A DNA stretch of 64,000 bases from assembly GCF_003369915.1 (NCBI RefSeq), contig NC_046675.1, positions 15,004,001 through 15,068,000 of the forward strand, written 5' to 3'. This DNA is from Drosophila miranda. Its lineage: Eukaryota; Arthropoda; Insecta; Diptera; Drosophilidae. The notes under the pieces were generated by a model. It did no database searches. It worked only from the letters and a program-made list of their open reading frames with translations, and was not told the DNA's origin. Each line of letters opens with the position of its first letter. Position 1 is the stretch's first letter. Positions 32,301 to 47,300 of the stretch are shown piece by piece. The translations under genes were made by a program, and so were the position numbers.

Positions 32301-35300
32301 CTGTTGAAATATTTAGGCGGACAGTTTAGGGAAATTGTCTCCGGCTGTTTTGTATGTACTGCCATTACTTTGAAAATAAACGCACATGCACATAAATAAA
32401 ACATTGATTTTCTAATTATATTATGGATTGGAGAAAGCAAACAAAAGAGCATTTTTGATGTGCCCCTCGACTGTCGGGCAACAAGGGTTTGGCAGGGGGA
32501 CGGGACTCGTCTTCCCATCTATTTCTGTTAATTACTTTTGTCGAAAAGTTTGGCTCATTTATAATCTATGAAAAACCCTACACTGCGTACTTCCTTAATC
32601 TCCTGCACGTGGCGCGATGTCATGTCCCTTCGCCCTCGAGATATCCCTGCAGGTATCGAGGCCCATCGAAACTGGGCCAAGCAAAACCAAACCAATGCGA
32701 ATTGAGTCAAGTAAACGACACGCCAAGGCCGTCCGCCCCAACAATTGTCAACTATTTGCTGCAGAAATTCTTCGCCACCCCGAGCCACCCCATAACACTA
32801 TAGTACATAAATATCTATGCCATTTATATACTAGTTGTACCTATACAAAACATATTAGAGACATATTTTGATTTGATTTGTGCGCCGCCTGCCTCTGCCG
32901 AGCACCTGACAAAATTTCGCAATAATCTAAAGACCCAAAAAACAACAACAACCAGGAAACGAACAACGCAGTCCTTAAATGTGTGGCTTTGTTGGTAAAC
33001 TGAATATGAATTTGGGTCAAAGTGATCTGATAATTGTAGTAATTCAGCAAAATTTCATTAACAATAAGAGCTCCCATTTGGGGAGGGACCTATTCTTGTA
33101 CACCCAAGGGAGATGTTGACCTACAAGAATTTTTGTGAAGGTGTGTAGCATTTCTCCGCCCATTGGAGCTGTACTGTACGACAAAAATGCGACAATACAG
33201 AAAATCTTGATAAGGTACACATTTTGTCATATATTTAAACTACCATATGTCATAACGGATCAGACTGTTAGGAAAGAATTAAGATATCTATTAAGATAGG
33301 AAGTAATTTCTTAATTCGGGAAATTGTACGCTCCATTTAGGTTACTAAAAAGGTAGTACCTTCTGGCTATTAAAACTAGAGGGAGGACCTATAGCACTGC
33401 TCCCATATAATGCCTATAACTGGAGGTGCAATTTAAAAGGCTATCCCTGATGATGTGGATCATGTATACTTAGGTATTATGATTCTAATGCGTTTACTAT
33501 ATAGTACATAGGGATGTACCTATGTATGTATGTGTTTTTTGCATAAATTTGCACAATTGACCCTCTGATTTTCGACCTCACACAATTCTGCTTCAAAATG
33601 AATCACAAACACACAGTAATATTTCCGTTTCTTTTCAGCGTTTCAGCGAGGGGACCTCATGTGTATGTAGATATGAGTATGTATACCCCTCTGTTCGCTC
33701 TTCTTTCAAATGCTATGGTGTGTAATCTTTATAGATAGCTACTAAGTGAATATATCTATATATCTATCTATTCACTTTGCATAATGAAATATTTGAAAAT
33801 TTCCCCTGAATCGCGTTGATGTCACGCAATTATATCGAATAATAATTATTAAATTGAAAATAGATACATTTTTGGGGAAACTTCGGGTAAACAGCTGCTG
33901 AGGATTACACGATTATACGCGACGAATGGAATGACTCACCCGGCCGAACTTAGCCCGTGACGAGCTCTTGTCCTTCATTTCAAACTCGCTGTCGCTGTCG
34001 CCTCCGACTCCGACTCCTGGATGATGCTGTCCGGTGTGATGGCCGTGTCCGCCGCCTATATCCTCGATGCCCGATCTTTGCAGCTTGTTGCGATACTTGC
34101 GCATATCATGCTTGGATGACGGATTGTAGTCGCCCTTCTGGTCGTAGCCCCGGATGATTCCCAGCTCAGTGGCCTCGTCGTTGAATTCCCCCGAACTGAA
34201 TTCGGCCTCCTCGTCCTCGTCCGAGTATTCCGCAACGCGATCTGTGGTACAATGATAAGATTCGGTTGTTTTTGAATGAGTTATGAGCCGCCACTTCGGG
34301 AGGAGGGTTTTGGGACGTGCCTGAGATACTTTTTTTGCGCCGTTAAATGTCACTCGGTTTAATGGGAGTTTGCTTAATATTTAACTGCGTTTTCCATAAA
34401 CTAAAAAAACACGCACTGTTTTTCGGTTGCTTTGTAAAGTTAATCACTGATAGTAACTGTTGTTGTGGCTGTATATGATTTATCTGTTCATCTCTCTTAT
34501 TATTACTTTGCTTTCTTTCTGTCTTTCTGTCTTCGCTTGTTCCTCTTTCGCGAGCACTGGTGCACGTTTCGTAGTCTGCCTCGTCGAACGCTTGTCAGTG
34601 AAATGAATGGCCGCCGCACGGCTCCGCACGTTTTGTGTACTTGACGTGAGTGTGTACGGGTGAAAGAGTGGGCCCGTGGGAGCAGAGAGTGGGCTCAGGC
34701 AACGCTACATTACAGAGCACCAAGAGAGAGAACGCCAGGGCTGAGTGCATCGACAATGAGATACCTGGTAGTCGGATTGAGCTTCTGGAATTAGCCATTG
34801 CCATACTTTTGAAAAAGGCAAAGAGTTTTGTGTCTTACACGATACTCTCCAAGATCGAGGTTTCCATATAGTACATGCTCATACAAATACAATATACCTT
34901 GCGTTCTCTGCGAATACCAGGGTAGACACACCTGTAAGTGCGAAGAGCAGCACGGAACCGAGCAGAAAGAGGGAGCGCAGCAAATGAGTGAGCAGCGTTG
35001 GGTGGCAATTAGCTGCTTGCGCACTGAGCGAAATATGTAACTCAAATTAATATGAGAAATTGTCAACCCGACCAGACACTCGCCTCGGATATACCGTTTA
35101 TCTATTGTACATATTGTACGTACATATAAGGGTTTCGATATTACTAAACAAGTGTCAAAAGCTCACTCACAGGCATGGGAAATGCTCATCAAAGCTATTT
35201 TTACGCTTCGATTCAGGCAATTGAAGAAGACCCCAGTCGCTGGGGGGATGTATTGGGGTGAAAAGGAGGAGGAGGAGATAGAGGTAAAGCCGGGTAAATG

Positions 35301-38300
35301 GGAGAATTAGGGGCGGGGAGCACTAAGCACTGCTGAGTGGGCCCCCCCCCCTCCTCTCACGTTTGGTGTTGTTTGTTTTATTGATTACAATCAGAGCTGC
35401 TTGTGTGTGTGTGTGCAGTGCATTCTGGAATTCCAAATGCGGGGAAGGGGAACTGGCTCAATAGTTCATTCTGGTTTAGTGGAAAGCTTTCAGTTCCTGT
35501 TGATCGTGTGAACTGGTGCGCAGCAGAGATTCCTCTTCAGTAGTGTTTTTGCGATAAGATTTGTGCCGTCGGCGCCTCCTTTCGATTGTCACTTGCGGAA
35601 CTACAGCGCGTGTGTGCCCCGCTCCTCCCTCCCGGCACTTTCCCACTCCCACTCCCACTTGCATTCTGTTTTTCATTCCGTTTCTCATCTGTTTCCTTTG
35701 TTTGTTTATTCGCTGGCATGTTTTGGTGCCGTTATCATTTGGCCAAAGCTAAAGCCAAAGCAGGTACGGTTCTCTCTCTCTCTCTCTCTCTCTCCTCCAC
35801 CGGCCGGTGTCTGCTGCGGCTGTGAGTGTGTGACTAGCTCTCATTCTTTCTGCCGCTCTGCCTCTCTCTCTAGCTCTCTAGCTTCTCTTGCGTGTTTGGA
35901 CGTGCTCATGGAGGGGCCATACTAGTGTGTGGGTGTGGGAGTGAACGGGAGTGTGGGCCGCAGAGTAAACTCTGGATAAGTGTAACTTTTGACAGCCACG
36001 AAGCCATTAAGTGACAAGTACAAGACTGATTAAATAGGTAGAGAGATGTAAGGAGTGTGGGAAAATGAGGTGGAGAAGGAGAACAGAGAGTACAAGAGGG
36101 CAGAGTCTGGCAGGATGGATGAAAGGAATGAAAGCCGAAAAAATCCCATAAAATATAACATTTCAAGTTGAAGAACCAATAAACCTGATGCATTTCCGTC
36201 TGAAGGTGCAACAATGCCATGCAACAAACGTATCGTGCAACAGCAGATTAATCCGTGAAAAACTACTACGCAAGAGAGAGAGAGAGAGAGAGACAGCGTA
36301 AGAGAGATGATTAATTGGGGCCAAAGCAGAAGTTGCATTCCTTCTTATCGAGCATTATTTGTCTGTCTATCTTCCACCCTGCTCCTCCGCATCCTCCTCC
36401 TCCAGCTCTTTGGAGTAAAGCGTAGAGAGCAAATAAAAGTTTCCCTGCTTGAGAGCAATTATTTTGTAAGTCTTCTTTTCTCTGATACAATTTGCCACGC
36501 AGACAGCTTAATGATCTCTCTCCCTCCACCCGCTCCCCTTCCTGGTTGCATGCAATTCTTAAGCACTCTAATTGACCGACGGACGGACCCCTTTCCAGCG
36601 AAAGAGAACATTCGCACAGTGTGTTTCCTGGAAGGCAAGTTAATATTGTGCGCACACCTCGCTGCTGTCCCGCGGGAGGAGAGTATTCCACGAAGAAAGT
36701 GCCTCCCACATGGGAGATAAACAAACAGCAGACAGCCAGCAGCCACACAGAAGAGATGTGTGTGTCATGGGTAAGGCCCTCCACATTTTTCCCCACCTCA
36801 CCGCAATCTCATTTCCACACGCGGAACACATCCCACGCTCCACCGCTCGTGTGCCACCGCTGCGTATGAGTAATGAAAAGCGTATTGAAAAGCGGCGAGC
36901 GACATTGATTTAGTGGCTTATGCCCCCGGCATCCATGCAGGAGGCCAGTAGAGATAAACCGCACTAGAACATATAGAAAGGGGTCGAAGATTTAAATACC
37001 CTCTAAGATCCATCGATCCTATAACTATACCAATGATATTCACATCCGATTTAGGTCAAATTTCTCCGATTGCTTGAAATATCTTTAGAAAATTTCAGGA
37101 ATAATCTTCAGAAATGTACAAGTTTTTCTTTGTACAAGTTACAGGAAAAAAGAAAAAATGTGGGGTGCCTTCCAGACAAATACATGGTTCTTACGGCCTA
37201 GATGTTGATCTTAATCTGATATATATTCATATAGTTGTACATTCGTTACAAGGTCGGAAATGCTTCATCCTTTTCTGTCCTCCAAAAATAGAATAATGCC
37301 CCCTTCAAGGGTATAACAAGAACAACAGCAACGCACCAGCCAAAACCGAGAAGCCAGAGAAGCCAGGGAGAAGAGAAAAGTGGCACAGTTGTGTGGCGGA
37401 GGGGTACATTGGTTCGACCTTGGGCAGCACACACGAATCTTGTCATTAAATGACGGGTCCGTGAGGGGCAGAGAGCGGAGCCGGAGAAAGAGGGGTGCGG
37501 GAGGGGTGGCTTGCAACCTCATGAAAAATGAACAATGGAATGGAGGATACTCTCGACATAATTTACGCATTTTGCCATTAACCCACTCAATGGTGCGGCA
37601 TGGCAGCAGAGAACACCAGAGAAAGAGAGAACAACACAGGTCATTAGGTAGAGACACAGCCTCAGAGCAGCCTCCACTCAGCCTTCCTCTCATTCGGTTG
37701 GGGGTATCCTCTCTCTCGCTCTATAATTCTCTGTCATTTTCGCACAGCGCTTATCTCTGGCACTCAAGGACAAATGACTTAATTCCTGTCGTTGTCGCAC
37801 ACTACACAACGCAATACAACACACAGAAAGTCGTCGGAGGAAAAGCGAAAGAGGAAGAGCCAGGAGAAGAAGGAAGCACACGAAGATAACGGTGAAGCAG
37901 CAAGAACAGCGACCAAAGGAGAAGAAGGATAAAAGGTGGGCTTCAACGTTGACGTGTGACTGCCAATTAGTTGAACAGCTGTTTATCTGTCATTCAGATT
38001 CAAAGGAAGTTTTAATAAACAAACGTTTAAATTTGAATTGAAAAAACTTTGTGTTCAAATGCAATAAATTTCTATGATTTCATTTCCCTAAAGGCTTTTT
38101 CTATGCTCTAACAAGGATAATAGTATTTCAATGGCATTCAAGTTCCTGGAAATTACAAAACATTCAAAACAGCATTTTCTAGGGATTCCTCGTTCATTTG
38201 TTACACAGTTTTCAATAGAATGCCATCCGCTCTTTGATTGCAGTTTCTAAGAAGCGACTGCACATGCGAGTAGTTATTGATTGGTTTCCATAGAGTTGTA

Positions 38301-41300
38301 GAGTTCGAGAAAAGCAGTGAAAACAAGATGATTAGGATACACAGCCCACGCGTGGCCATGGAACCCATGCGATTCGATGCAAAATCCACCCAAGTGAGAC
38401 GAGCGAATACCCAGTTTGGAAAAGTCCCCCCCACAGAAACAAGCTGCCACGCCCGGTGCTCCACTCGATGAAGGAGCGGTCGCGGTTTCAGTGCCTGTGC
38501 TAATGGTGCCCGCCTCGGCCTGGCACCTGCCAGGAGTGGAAGAGTGGCAGAGTGCAAGAGTGGTGGAGCATACTCGTACATATTCAACAAGCAATAAGCC
38601 CCTGCGGCAATCAGGCATCCTGCCACACACACACACACACACACACCGACTCCTACCTACCATTCCATGACCATCCCTGAAGACCGCCATCAACAGCAGC
38701 AGCAGCAGCTTTTTGGAGGCCGGACACCAGCATAGTAGAAGAGAGAAAAATCAATAAACCAAATTGAGGTTGAGGTAAAAATGTTTTTCCCTCGTTTCCC
38801 CTCATTCTGTTTTTCTATGTTTTTTTAAATTCCATTTTTGCAAATTAGAAAGCGAGACCCCAAAGTAATTTCAGCGCGCTGTCTGTCGTCCGGTTCTCGG
38901 GTTCAAGTGCTGACCTCCAATGTGTTTTGTTTTGTGTGTTGGCCATTCTGTGTGCTGATGGGTGCTCCCAAATGGATTGCATTGCAGGCCAAAATCCACG
39001 TTCCTTGGCCACTCGCCAAGTGCGCGACAAATGAACTTTTGATGGTCAAACCCAGTGGGGCAGTCACCAGAGTAGGTGAAGTGAAGTGATGTGGCACGCA
39101 GGCAGCCGCGAGTCAGCTAGTCAGCGAAGGGGTTTTCTGTCCTCGGCGAAAATAGTCAATGTGCCAACGTGAAATGTGTCCAAAAAGGAAATAAAAACTG
39201 TCTTGCATTGCGACTATTAGATGCCCATCTTTGCAGATTTATGGGAATTTTCTTTGGGAATTTCACAATACTTTAATGGTGAAAATGGAGAAGATATGGA
39301 AGGAGCCAACCTCAAGGTATCAACATTTATTCTGTAAAAATTTCCCATAAGCAAAGAGACACATTCCAGGTGAATGACACGAGCAAAGACCATTCGCCAC
39401 GGGTGATTAAATTCCAATAAATTTATCGATATATCGATGAAAGATAAGAACTGTTTTAAGTGATGAATAAATTATTTAAGTGGACATTTTCTGTTAATGG
39501 AAATGTGTCCTTCCTACAACTACAACTCCTCCTACAATAGCACAGTTTTCATAGGCCTAATACACAGATATCTCCACAAACATATCACACCTCGCTTTCC
39601 CATATTCCAGGGTACGATGATTTATTTCATTCGTGACGGCACAAGCTAGCTGTTGGTGTTGGTTCATCACTTCGCTTGGAGGAGACTCTGGCTGCCTGTG
39701 ATCTATTTGCCATTAGAAACTGCAACATTTTCCGAGGAAACAACTCGGCCAAATGCCATTTTGCATGTCATGCATATTTTATCCCCCACGTAAGAGAGAG
39801 GGAGACACAAAGAGAAGCCTGGGTGGGAGATTGGAATGAGAGAAAACAATTGGGAGCGAAGAGAGAGGAGATTGCAATTGGGGATTGGGGAGAGTGTGAC
39901 CTTTACCTTGGCCCTGAACAGGTGAGTGCAAACTTCAACCTCTTTTTGTCCGTTTGTCTGTTGAAAAGTTCAACAGCTAAAGCTCCTGCTTGCCACACAG
40001 ATGTGCTGCCACTGCAGTGGTGGGGCAACACCACGCGTCAGCCTGGCAAATGAGTTCTGTGCTATTTTCATAAATGAATTTCCCTTCCTTTCACACCGCG
40101 GAAGAATCTTTTGTGTCATATAAAAATAGCTGAAAAATATTTTCAATTAGATTGCCATCATCTGCGAGCAGCGGCGGCTGCCCCACGTCGTGGCTTTTCC
40201 TGTTGCCATGTGGCGGCGGCTCTCGCCCGCTCTCTTTCTGTAATCATGAGGAAATTTCATGGCATAAATACGAAATGTAGCTGCTGCTGTTGACGTCACA
40301 ACTTATGAACGTTGTATGCAGTACTTGCCACCGAATGGCGGGACAGCCGGGCAGAGCAGCCCCCTTTGGATATTGTTTCACAAGCAATTACCATAAACAT
40401 CAACTCAAATTGGGAGCATCATCTGATCCACGAGAAGACCAAGAAGAAGAACCCATCCATCATGATGTGGAGCATCTGATGGTGATGCACAGCAGCTTCC
40501 CTTCACTCCCCACTTGGGGCATTAATTGCCCAGTTTGTGCGTCATTAGCACTTCTCTAATCTTGGACCATTCCTCTGGGGGCTCTGGCTCATGGCTCATG
40601 GCTCTATTTATTGCCGCTTTATGGATTTGGCAATAAATTCTTTAGCGATGCCTCGAGAGATGCTCAACGGAGTGGATGGACACGGGACCCCACTGGGATG
40701 AGTAATTGAAACGCGACTAATAGATAGATCGATTTTTGAACTTTCTCAGAGCTTTCCTTTTGATATCTTGCTTTCCTTATTTTACCATTGGTAACTGTTA
40801 TACTGCCTTACAACTCTAACGAAAATCCCCGATAGGAACTATCGAGAAACGTGTCTTAAATCCGTTGTCGTAGAAAAACTGTCATAAAAGTACTATACAA
40901 ATCACCCCCTATTTTTAACTAAAACAATTATAAAATAGCCACAAAACTGTTATAAAAAGTGCAAAAATTCGCTAAATTTGAATGTTAATTATCCTTTAAC
41001 ACAGTTTTGGTCCGAAAACGTACCTAAGAGTGGATTTCGGGCATACAAATTGAATATATGTAAGTAGGAAAATGTACTGTTATACTCCTAAAAGCGTTAC
41101 ACTGGTATACTATTAAGAAAATGTTTTTAAAATGCCGTAGAACTTTTATAAAACTGTTATACAAAATTCAAAATCTTTTGTTATACTGTTATACAAATTT
41201 TTGACCGTTGTGAATCTGCTATTACAACTGATATATCTTTCCAAAACTGGTATAAAACATTTGTAGATGTGTAATAAAACTGTTATACAAATGAAAAAAT

Positions 41301-44300
41301 AACTCTTCAGATCATTTCATCAGAACTACCATCGGAACCACAATCCAACTTTAACGGAAATACTTATAAAATCATCTTTTTCTTATGACACATTTTAATA
41401 GATAACAATTTTGATAACAGTTTTAACTCAGAATTGCAAATAGACGCTTAAATACTTTGGCGAACGGATTCCTCGCAGACTTTAGACTGATCTTTGGCGG
41501 CTTTTTGTGGACTGGGTTCTGGTACTCACCTGCCAGCAGGACGCTGTTGTTGTTCTTATTGTCGTGATCCACTGGAATGGAGGAGACACGCTCGGCCCGC
41601 AGACAGGCCACGACAGTGCCCGGCCTGCCGTTCTTCCCGGAGGCAGTCAGCTCGATGACCATGTCCATTGACTTCTGTAGCACCGCGTCCATGCGGATAA
41701 TGCCCTCGGCCAGGGTCTTGTAGCCCAGAATGGTGCGCGACTTGTACTTCTTGCGGCGTTGCAGCAGAATAACCAGTCTGTGGGGATAACAGAGGGACAC
41801 AAGCATATAAGGTAAAGAACGTACACTTTATTGAATAGATCCCATCACCTGTTGCCATCTCTCTTGATGAAGTGCGGATACTGTAGACTGAAGTGCAAGT
41901 CAAGTTCGGTCTCTGTTAGGGGCACAGCGACGCCCTGTCCAGTGCCCACGTTCCCGGGCGACGATCCGCCCACCGCCGCTCCTGTGCCGCCAGCCATCGG
42001 GGAGTTCCCCTGCTGGAAGGCGGTCAGGGCGCTTCTGTTAATGGGGATCTCATGGCTGCGGAGCGTCCGCTTCGAGCTCTGCATCTTTACGGCCAGCGAG
42101 AGGGAGGTGGTGTCCCCGGGCAGCGGAGTCAAAATAGAGAGACGCGTTATTGTCAGCGAGCAGAGTCTGCAAAAGAAGAAACGAGAGTTTTTCGGGTGAG
42201 TAAAAAAGGTAGAATCGAATATTTCCAGTAAAATCGGTAATAAGAGAATTAGTTTTACTTCTAAATGGGGAGCAACGAAATAATCAGTACAAATCGATGG
42301 AAATCTAGAGAAGACATCGATTATTTATCGATAAATGTACTGTATTCAATTAATAAATATCTTATCGACATACAAATGTGTGTGCAATCGATACCTCGAT
42401 GACTATGTAATCAAATCGATAACCATCTAACAAATCGATAACTGTGTAATCAATGAAATCCACAGATAATGCATTGGGCTTGCCAAAATCAGGCATCCAC
42501 TTTGGGATCCAACTAAAATTAGTTTCTGTGAGATCTCCATCAATCAATCATTCATCCGCAACACGAGGCGTCGCTCAACTTGTTAAGGGGCGAAAGGAGG
42601 TGTGGAACAGAAATAGTGAACAAAGGAAAATAACAAGAAAACTCGTTAAAGCCCATTTCCAATGCACCGGAGCGCAATCGATCATCGCAAATGATGGCGA
42701 GAAAACAATTTAACGCCAAGAGATTTCCCAAACTGCAAAATGCAACAGCAAAAAGGCCCCAAAGCACGGAAAAAATCAAAAGTAAAATGCAATCAAGCTG
42801 AAAACAAAAGCTGAATAATGGAAAACGAAAACAAAAGGAAATGGTAGATAGAAAGGAAGAGGAGAGGAGGGGCAGATGCAGAGGCAGAGACATGCATGCC
42901 AAATGTGAAAAACGAAATGAAAATCAAAAACTGCCAAAGAGAGGAATACTTTTTGGGAGAAGGGGGGAGCAGAGACATTACTCGTAAAATTAAAGTTTTC
43001 TCCTCTTTGGCCATTTTCCAATGTTGTGTCTCTCTTTGAGAGAAAATCCAGCTGTAACATCCATTAAAATCGTTTATAATTAAGCCTTGAAGGAAATTGG
43101 ATTTAAGTTTTTCGCACTGTCATAGCAACAAATGAAAAAATTGAGACCCAAAGCCTAATACAAAAAAAAAAGTAAAAAGGTTTCTTTCTTTTACATTTTT
43201 TTTTGTTTTCTTTTTGGCATTCAAAATAATGCAAGTCTTGTTTGGGCTTATGCAATGCACTATAGAAATATAGTATATCATACGATATAATTTATTTCCT
43301 GATTAATTTCTGCCTCGTAATGCCGCAGAAAGAGATTTGGGAGCTTGGGCATTGGGAAAGCAGTTTGTGCTGAAAGAACTTTGGGCGGTCATGCCAGTAA
43401 GGGCTCATCATGGAGCTGCATCTAATAACCATACCACCCAGCCACATCTTAACGCTAACAAAGCGGATAACCAGCCTGAGGAATGGGGCGTTGGGACAAG
43501 GGACAATGTCTGGGATTCAGGCAGGGAATAGGGAATGGCAGGAAATGGACCCCCAGTCGGACTGGGTAAGAGACACTCCAACAATGCCACTCGCTAATTG
43601 AATCTGCCACCCAGGCCCAGACATCGTCCCGATGGAAGCGCAAGGCCTGGAATGCTGTTGCTGCCTCTGTTGTTCTGCTCTGGTGGGTGAACAAGTTCTC
43701 GGATTCATTGACATCGTCGCTCAATTAATTTCTTAATTAATAATTCAAAGCATTCGTCTCGTTTCTTCATGCAAATTGTATGACCACTGGAAGCCAGTGG
43801 GGAAATGCGGGGGAACGGAAGGAGGAGAGAGGGAGAGCGGGAGGTGTGGGCTGTTTTGGGTGACAAGACGAGGACAAGGCTCCACCTATTATATGAGTAG
43901 TCGCATTATATATGCCTGTACATATGTATGTATGTATATGGCTTTCGGTTGTCCGGTCCCTGGCCAGACACTTTATCCATTAAAGTAGTCGCTTTCAAGG
44001 CTGGGCTCCCCATTCACAAATCACAACTAATTATGGCACCCGGCGGCACCAGGCGGACGGACTCGACAACAGTTCTACAATAGGTGGAGGTCTCTTTAAA
44101 AGGGCACCTCACTACAATCCAAACAAATTAAAGTAGTTTAAGAATAATCATTCGAAAATTGTATAAAACTAGATATGAATTAGTACCAATTAATGAATAA
44201 ATACTCATAAAAATTGTGCAATTACAACAGATATTGAAAAGCTTAATTTATATAACATATATTTAAGATCTGTTATCGAAGAATCGTAGCTTTTATTTAT

Positions 44301-47300
44301 CGGATATTTGTATATTCATCGATAGGTTCGATAAATATTAGGTACATAGTTATCGGCACACAAATCGGTACATGTTTGCTATATTTCAATAAATATCAAT
44401 ATTTTTTCTTTGAAAATTTCATTATAATCGAGAACATTGGCTAAGGCATAGGTACAGTTATGAAAGCTGTTTTAATCCTAATGGATTTCTCGATTAATTT
44501 ATTAAATAATTATAATTATATCCGTAGGAATTGGCATATTAAGTCATCGAATAATAATCTATCACATCCCATCCGGGTCTCCCTGTCTCCCTACCACTAT
44601 CGATAACAGCGCTCCTGGTGTCACGCTCCCATCTCTAGGCGAGTAACACCCCCCATGCGAGTAGTGCCACACCCACCTGCTGCACGACTCAACATTTATT
44701 TAGTTTCCAACTCTTTTTCGATTGTGGCATGCCACGGCATGCACTTGACATCTGCCATTGCATGTTTTCTTTCATTCGCTTCGGGTTTGTTTGTTAAAAA
44801 TAAGCTGACATTTTATTGTTGTCTGATTATTGCTTTTGAGGTTTATTTTTAAATGTTTACATAAAATCGAGCACAGAAAAAATTTAAAAAAAACACACAG
44901 AAAAGGAAACAGGGGGCGCGTTTCAGTTTCTTGTATTCGCAATCGTAATCGTATTCGTACTTGGATTCCTATTCCTATTTGTTGTTTGTCCATTACTTGC
45001 TTCGAATTCTGTTTTCGTTTGGGATTTGGGCTCTGCTCTGCTCTGAGTTTTCGGGTTTCGACTGGCCAAAAGGGAGAGAGACAACAAATAAAGCTTTGAT
45101 TTTTGTTTGGGCCAGAATTCGGTTGGCCCTTGAAGTATGGATCTTCAAGGGTATCAACAGATTCGCTCCGACCTCTTCCTATCGGTCCTCTTACTCGCTT
45201 ATTAGTATTTATTTTTCTGATGTTTTTTTTGTGCCATTTCTTTCTGTACTTTTGTGAATGACACACGTCGAAGACTGCCGGAAAGTATTTTCTTGTGCCT
45301 TTATTTTCGCGTCTTTCTTTATCTCCTCGCCCGCGATGGCCTTTCCGCCCACAGGCCTCCTTCCCCCTTGGCTCGCCTGCCGCCACCTTTCGACGGCAGT
45401 TCAATGGCCTCTCCGTCATCGTCGTCATCGTCGTCACCGTCAAGCCTCCGGGAACAATGTGTTTCTTTGTTGTGGAGAGGCTTTAGTAAATTACCAATTG
45501 AGGTATCGAACAATGGGCAGAGAAAACAGAATGGTGAATGATCAGGCGAGTATATGATATGAAATCGATTAACTGCTGCCCCAAGGATCATCTCCCATCT
45601 CCCATGGAAAGTTCAGCACCTTTTTGCCTGGCGCCCCCTTAGACACCTCGTCTGGAAAATTAACAAAGCGTTAATTGGAAATCATAGCAATTACCCGGCA
45701 CCTAAGCACTCGACAGGTCTGGCAAATGCCCCCGGGGTATTAATTACTTAATCAACAACTACTATAAATAGTCGCGCTCGCTATCGCCGGAGAAGAGTGC
45801 ACTTGATAAGCTTCATAACAAAACGTCCCGTCCGTCCGTCCGTCCACACGACCCACCACAATTTCCATTGCCACTCCCATAGAAGCGAAATGAAATGAAA
45901 GGGAAAATTAAAGCGTAATACGAGTATGGAAAAATATTAAAGCCAAAAGAAACAAGAGACAAGAGGAATCCACTGGCACAACATTGGATTGCATTTGCAG
46001 GTCGATTGCGGGATTTAGGGATCCAATAGCACGATCTCAGGTTTTTTAAGAGGTTTTCCAAAGAATAAAATTCAACTAAAAGCGATCGTTTCCTCTGAAT
46101 GTTTATAAATATATTCCAGAAAATACTATCTCGGGAAATACTATAAAAATACTATAAAATACCATACCTACAAAAAAGCAGTAGAAATGGTCAGGAAAAT
46201 ATAGAAAAAATTCAACAAAAAAATACTAAAAAACATAATGGCCTGAAAAAAAATTATGAAGTATAAAAACCACAAAAATTATTGAAATATACTTTAAGAA
46301 TATCAGAGAATACAAGAAAATATTTACAGAAAATATCAGAAAAATACTAGATGCATTTTTACATACATATAATGATCGATCAGGTTTCTTAATTTTCTGC
46401 ATTGAAAGTCATTTAATGATAGAAATGAGCGAACCGATAATCAAAAGGAAGCTAAACAAAGATGGAGAGTGGGCTAGAACTAAAATAGGGACAGATAGAG
46501 AGAGCGCAGGGAGAACTATAGCGATTGATAGAAAGAGAGCACTGGGGCTCTATGGAAAAGAGGAAGCAAGAAACTGTGTCACTGGCGCATTGCCCGCACA
46601 AAACACACAACCGAGAACGTGCCCCGAGAACGCACACAAGAATGCGATCCCCAGACAGATCGAGACCCCGGACCCCAGAGCCCAGAGCCCCCATCCCAGA
46701 CTCGAAGCCGGACGCAGCCCCTCGCTTGGGAGGTTGGGGGCAATCTTTCGCTTGGTCTCGCGGTCAGAGCATCATCAAATCTTAAATATTTTGCCTGACA
46801 AGTGCTCTTGATTCTGTTTACGGAATTTTCCTGGTTGCATACAGACTCAGATCCTATAAAATATACTAGATTCGATTGATGAAATACAAGAATAATATAC
46901 AAAAATAACATGTATTTGCTATCCTTATACAAAATCACTTATTATTAATGCTGTTTAAAGGTTTCTCATCTCTAATTTGCCCAATGACAAGCTCGCAGTG
47001 TTCCACACAGAATTGTAGGATTTTTTTCAATTATTCGATGGAAAAACAATGTATTTTAAAATGTAAAAGTGGGGCACACAGAATACCCCACATTACAGAT
47101 TACATTTCCCCCCCTTCCCCCTTGGATCGTGTAGTTTTACCTTTGACATCAATTACAGCAATGAAAACCAGAAAGAACACTGCGTCTGCCTCTGCCTCTG
47201 CCCCTGCCCCTCATGTTGCACCATGTTGCGTGATCTTGCTCGCCGGCGCACATTTTTGACAAGTGCCTGCTCGTTGATTCGACTGTTAGCACCCCAGAGA

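Larger units (their letters stand above)
34242..41529 (-). other. PACS: PACS intron 3 (7.3 kb)
   Basis: Contains simple repeats (TC run 35771-35794, GA run 36273-36293, CA run 38623-38646). From ~40790 to 41300 there is a stretch of dispersed AAACTGTTATACAAA-like words. No nested gene or intact mobile element was recognised. Short open stretches are not coding-like. Confidence 0.75.

Noticed and set aside
46416-46811. 131-codon plus-strand open frame in PACS intron 1
   Set aside because: Composition-driven text rich in Arg, Pro and Ser, overlapped by equal-length antisense frames; no motif.
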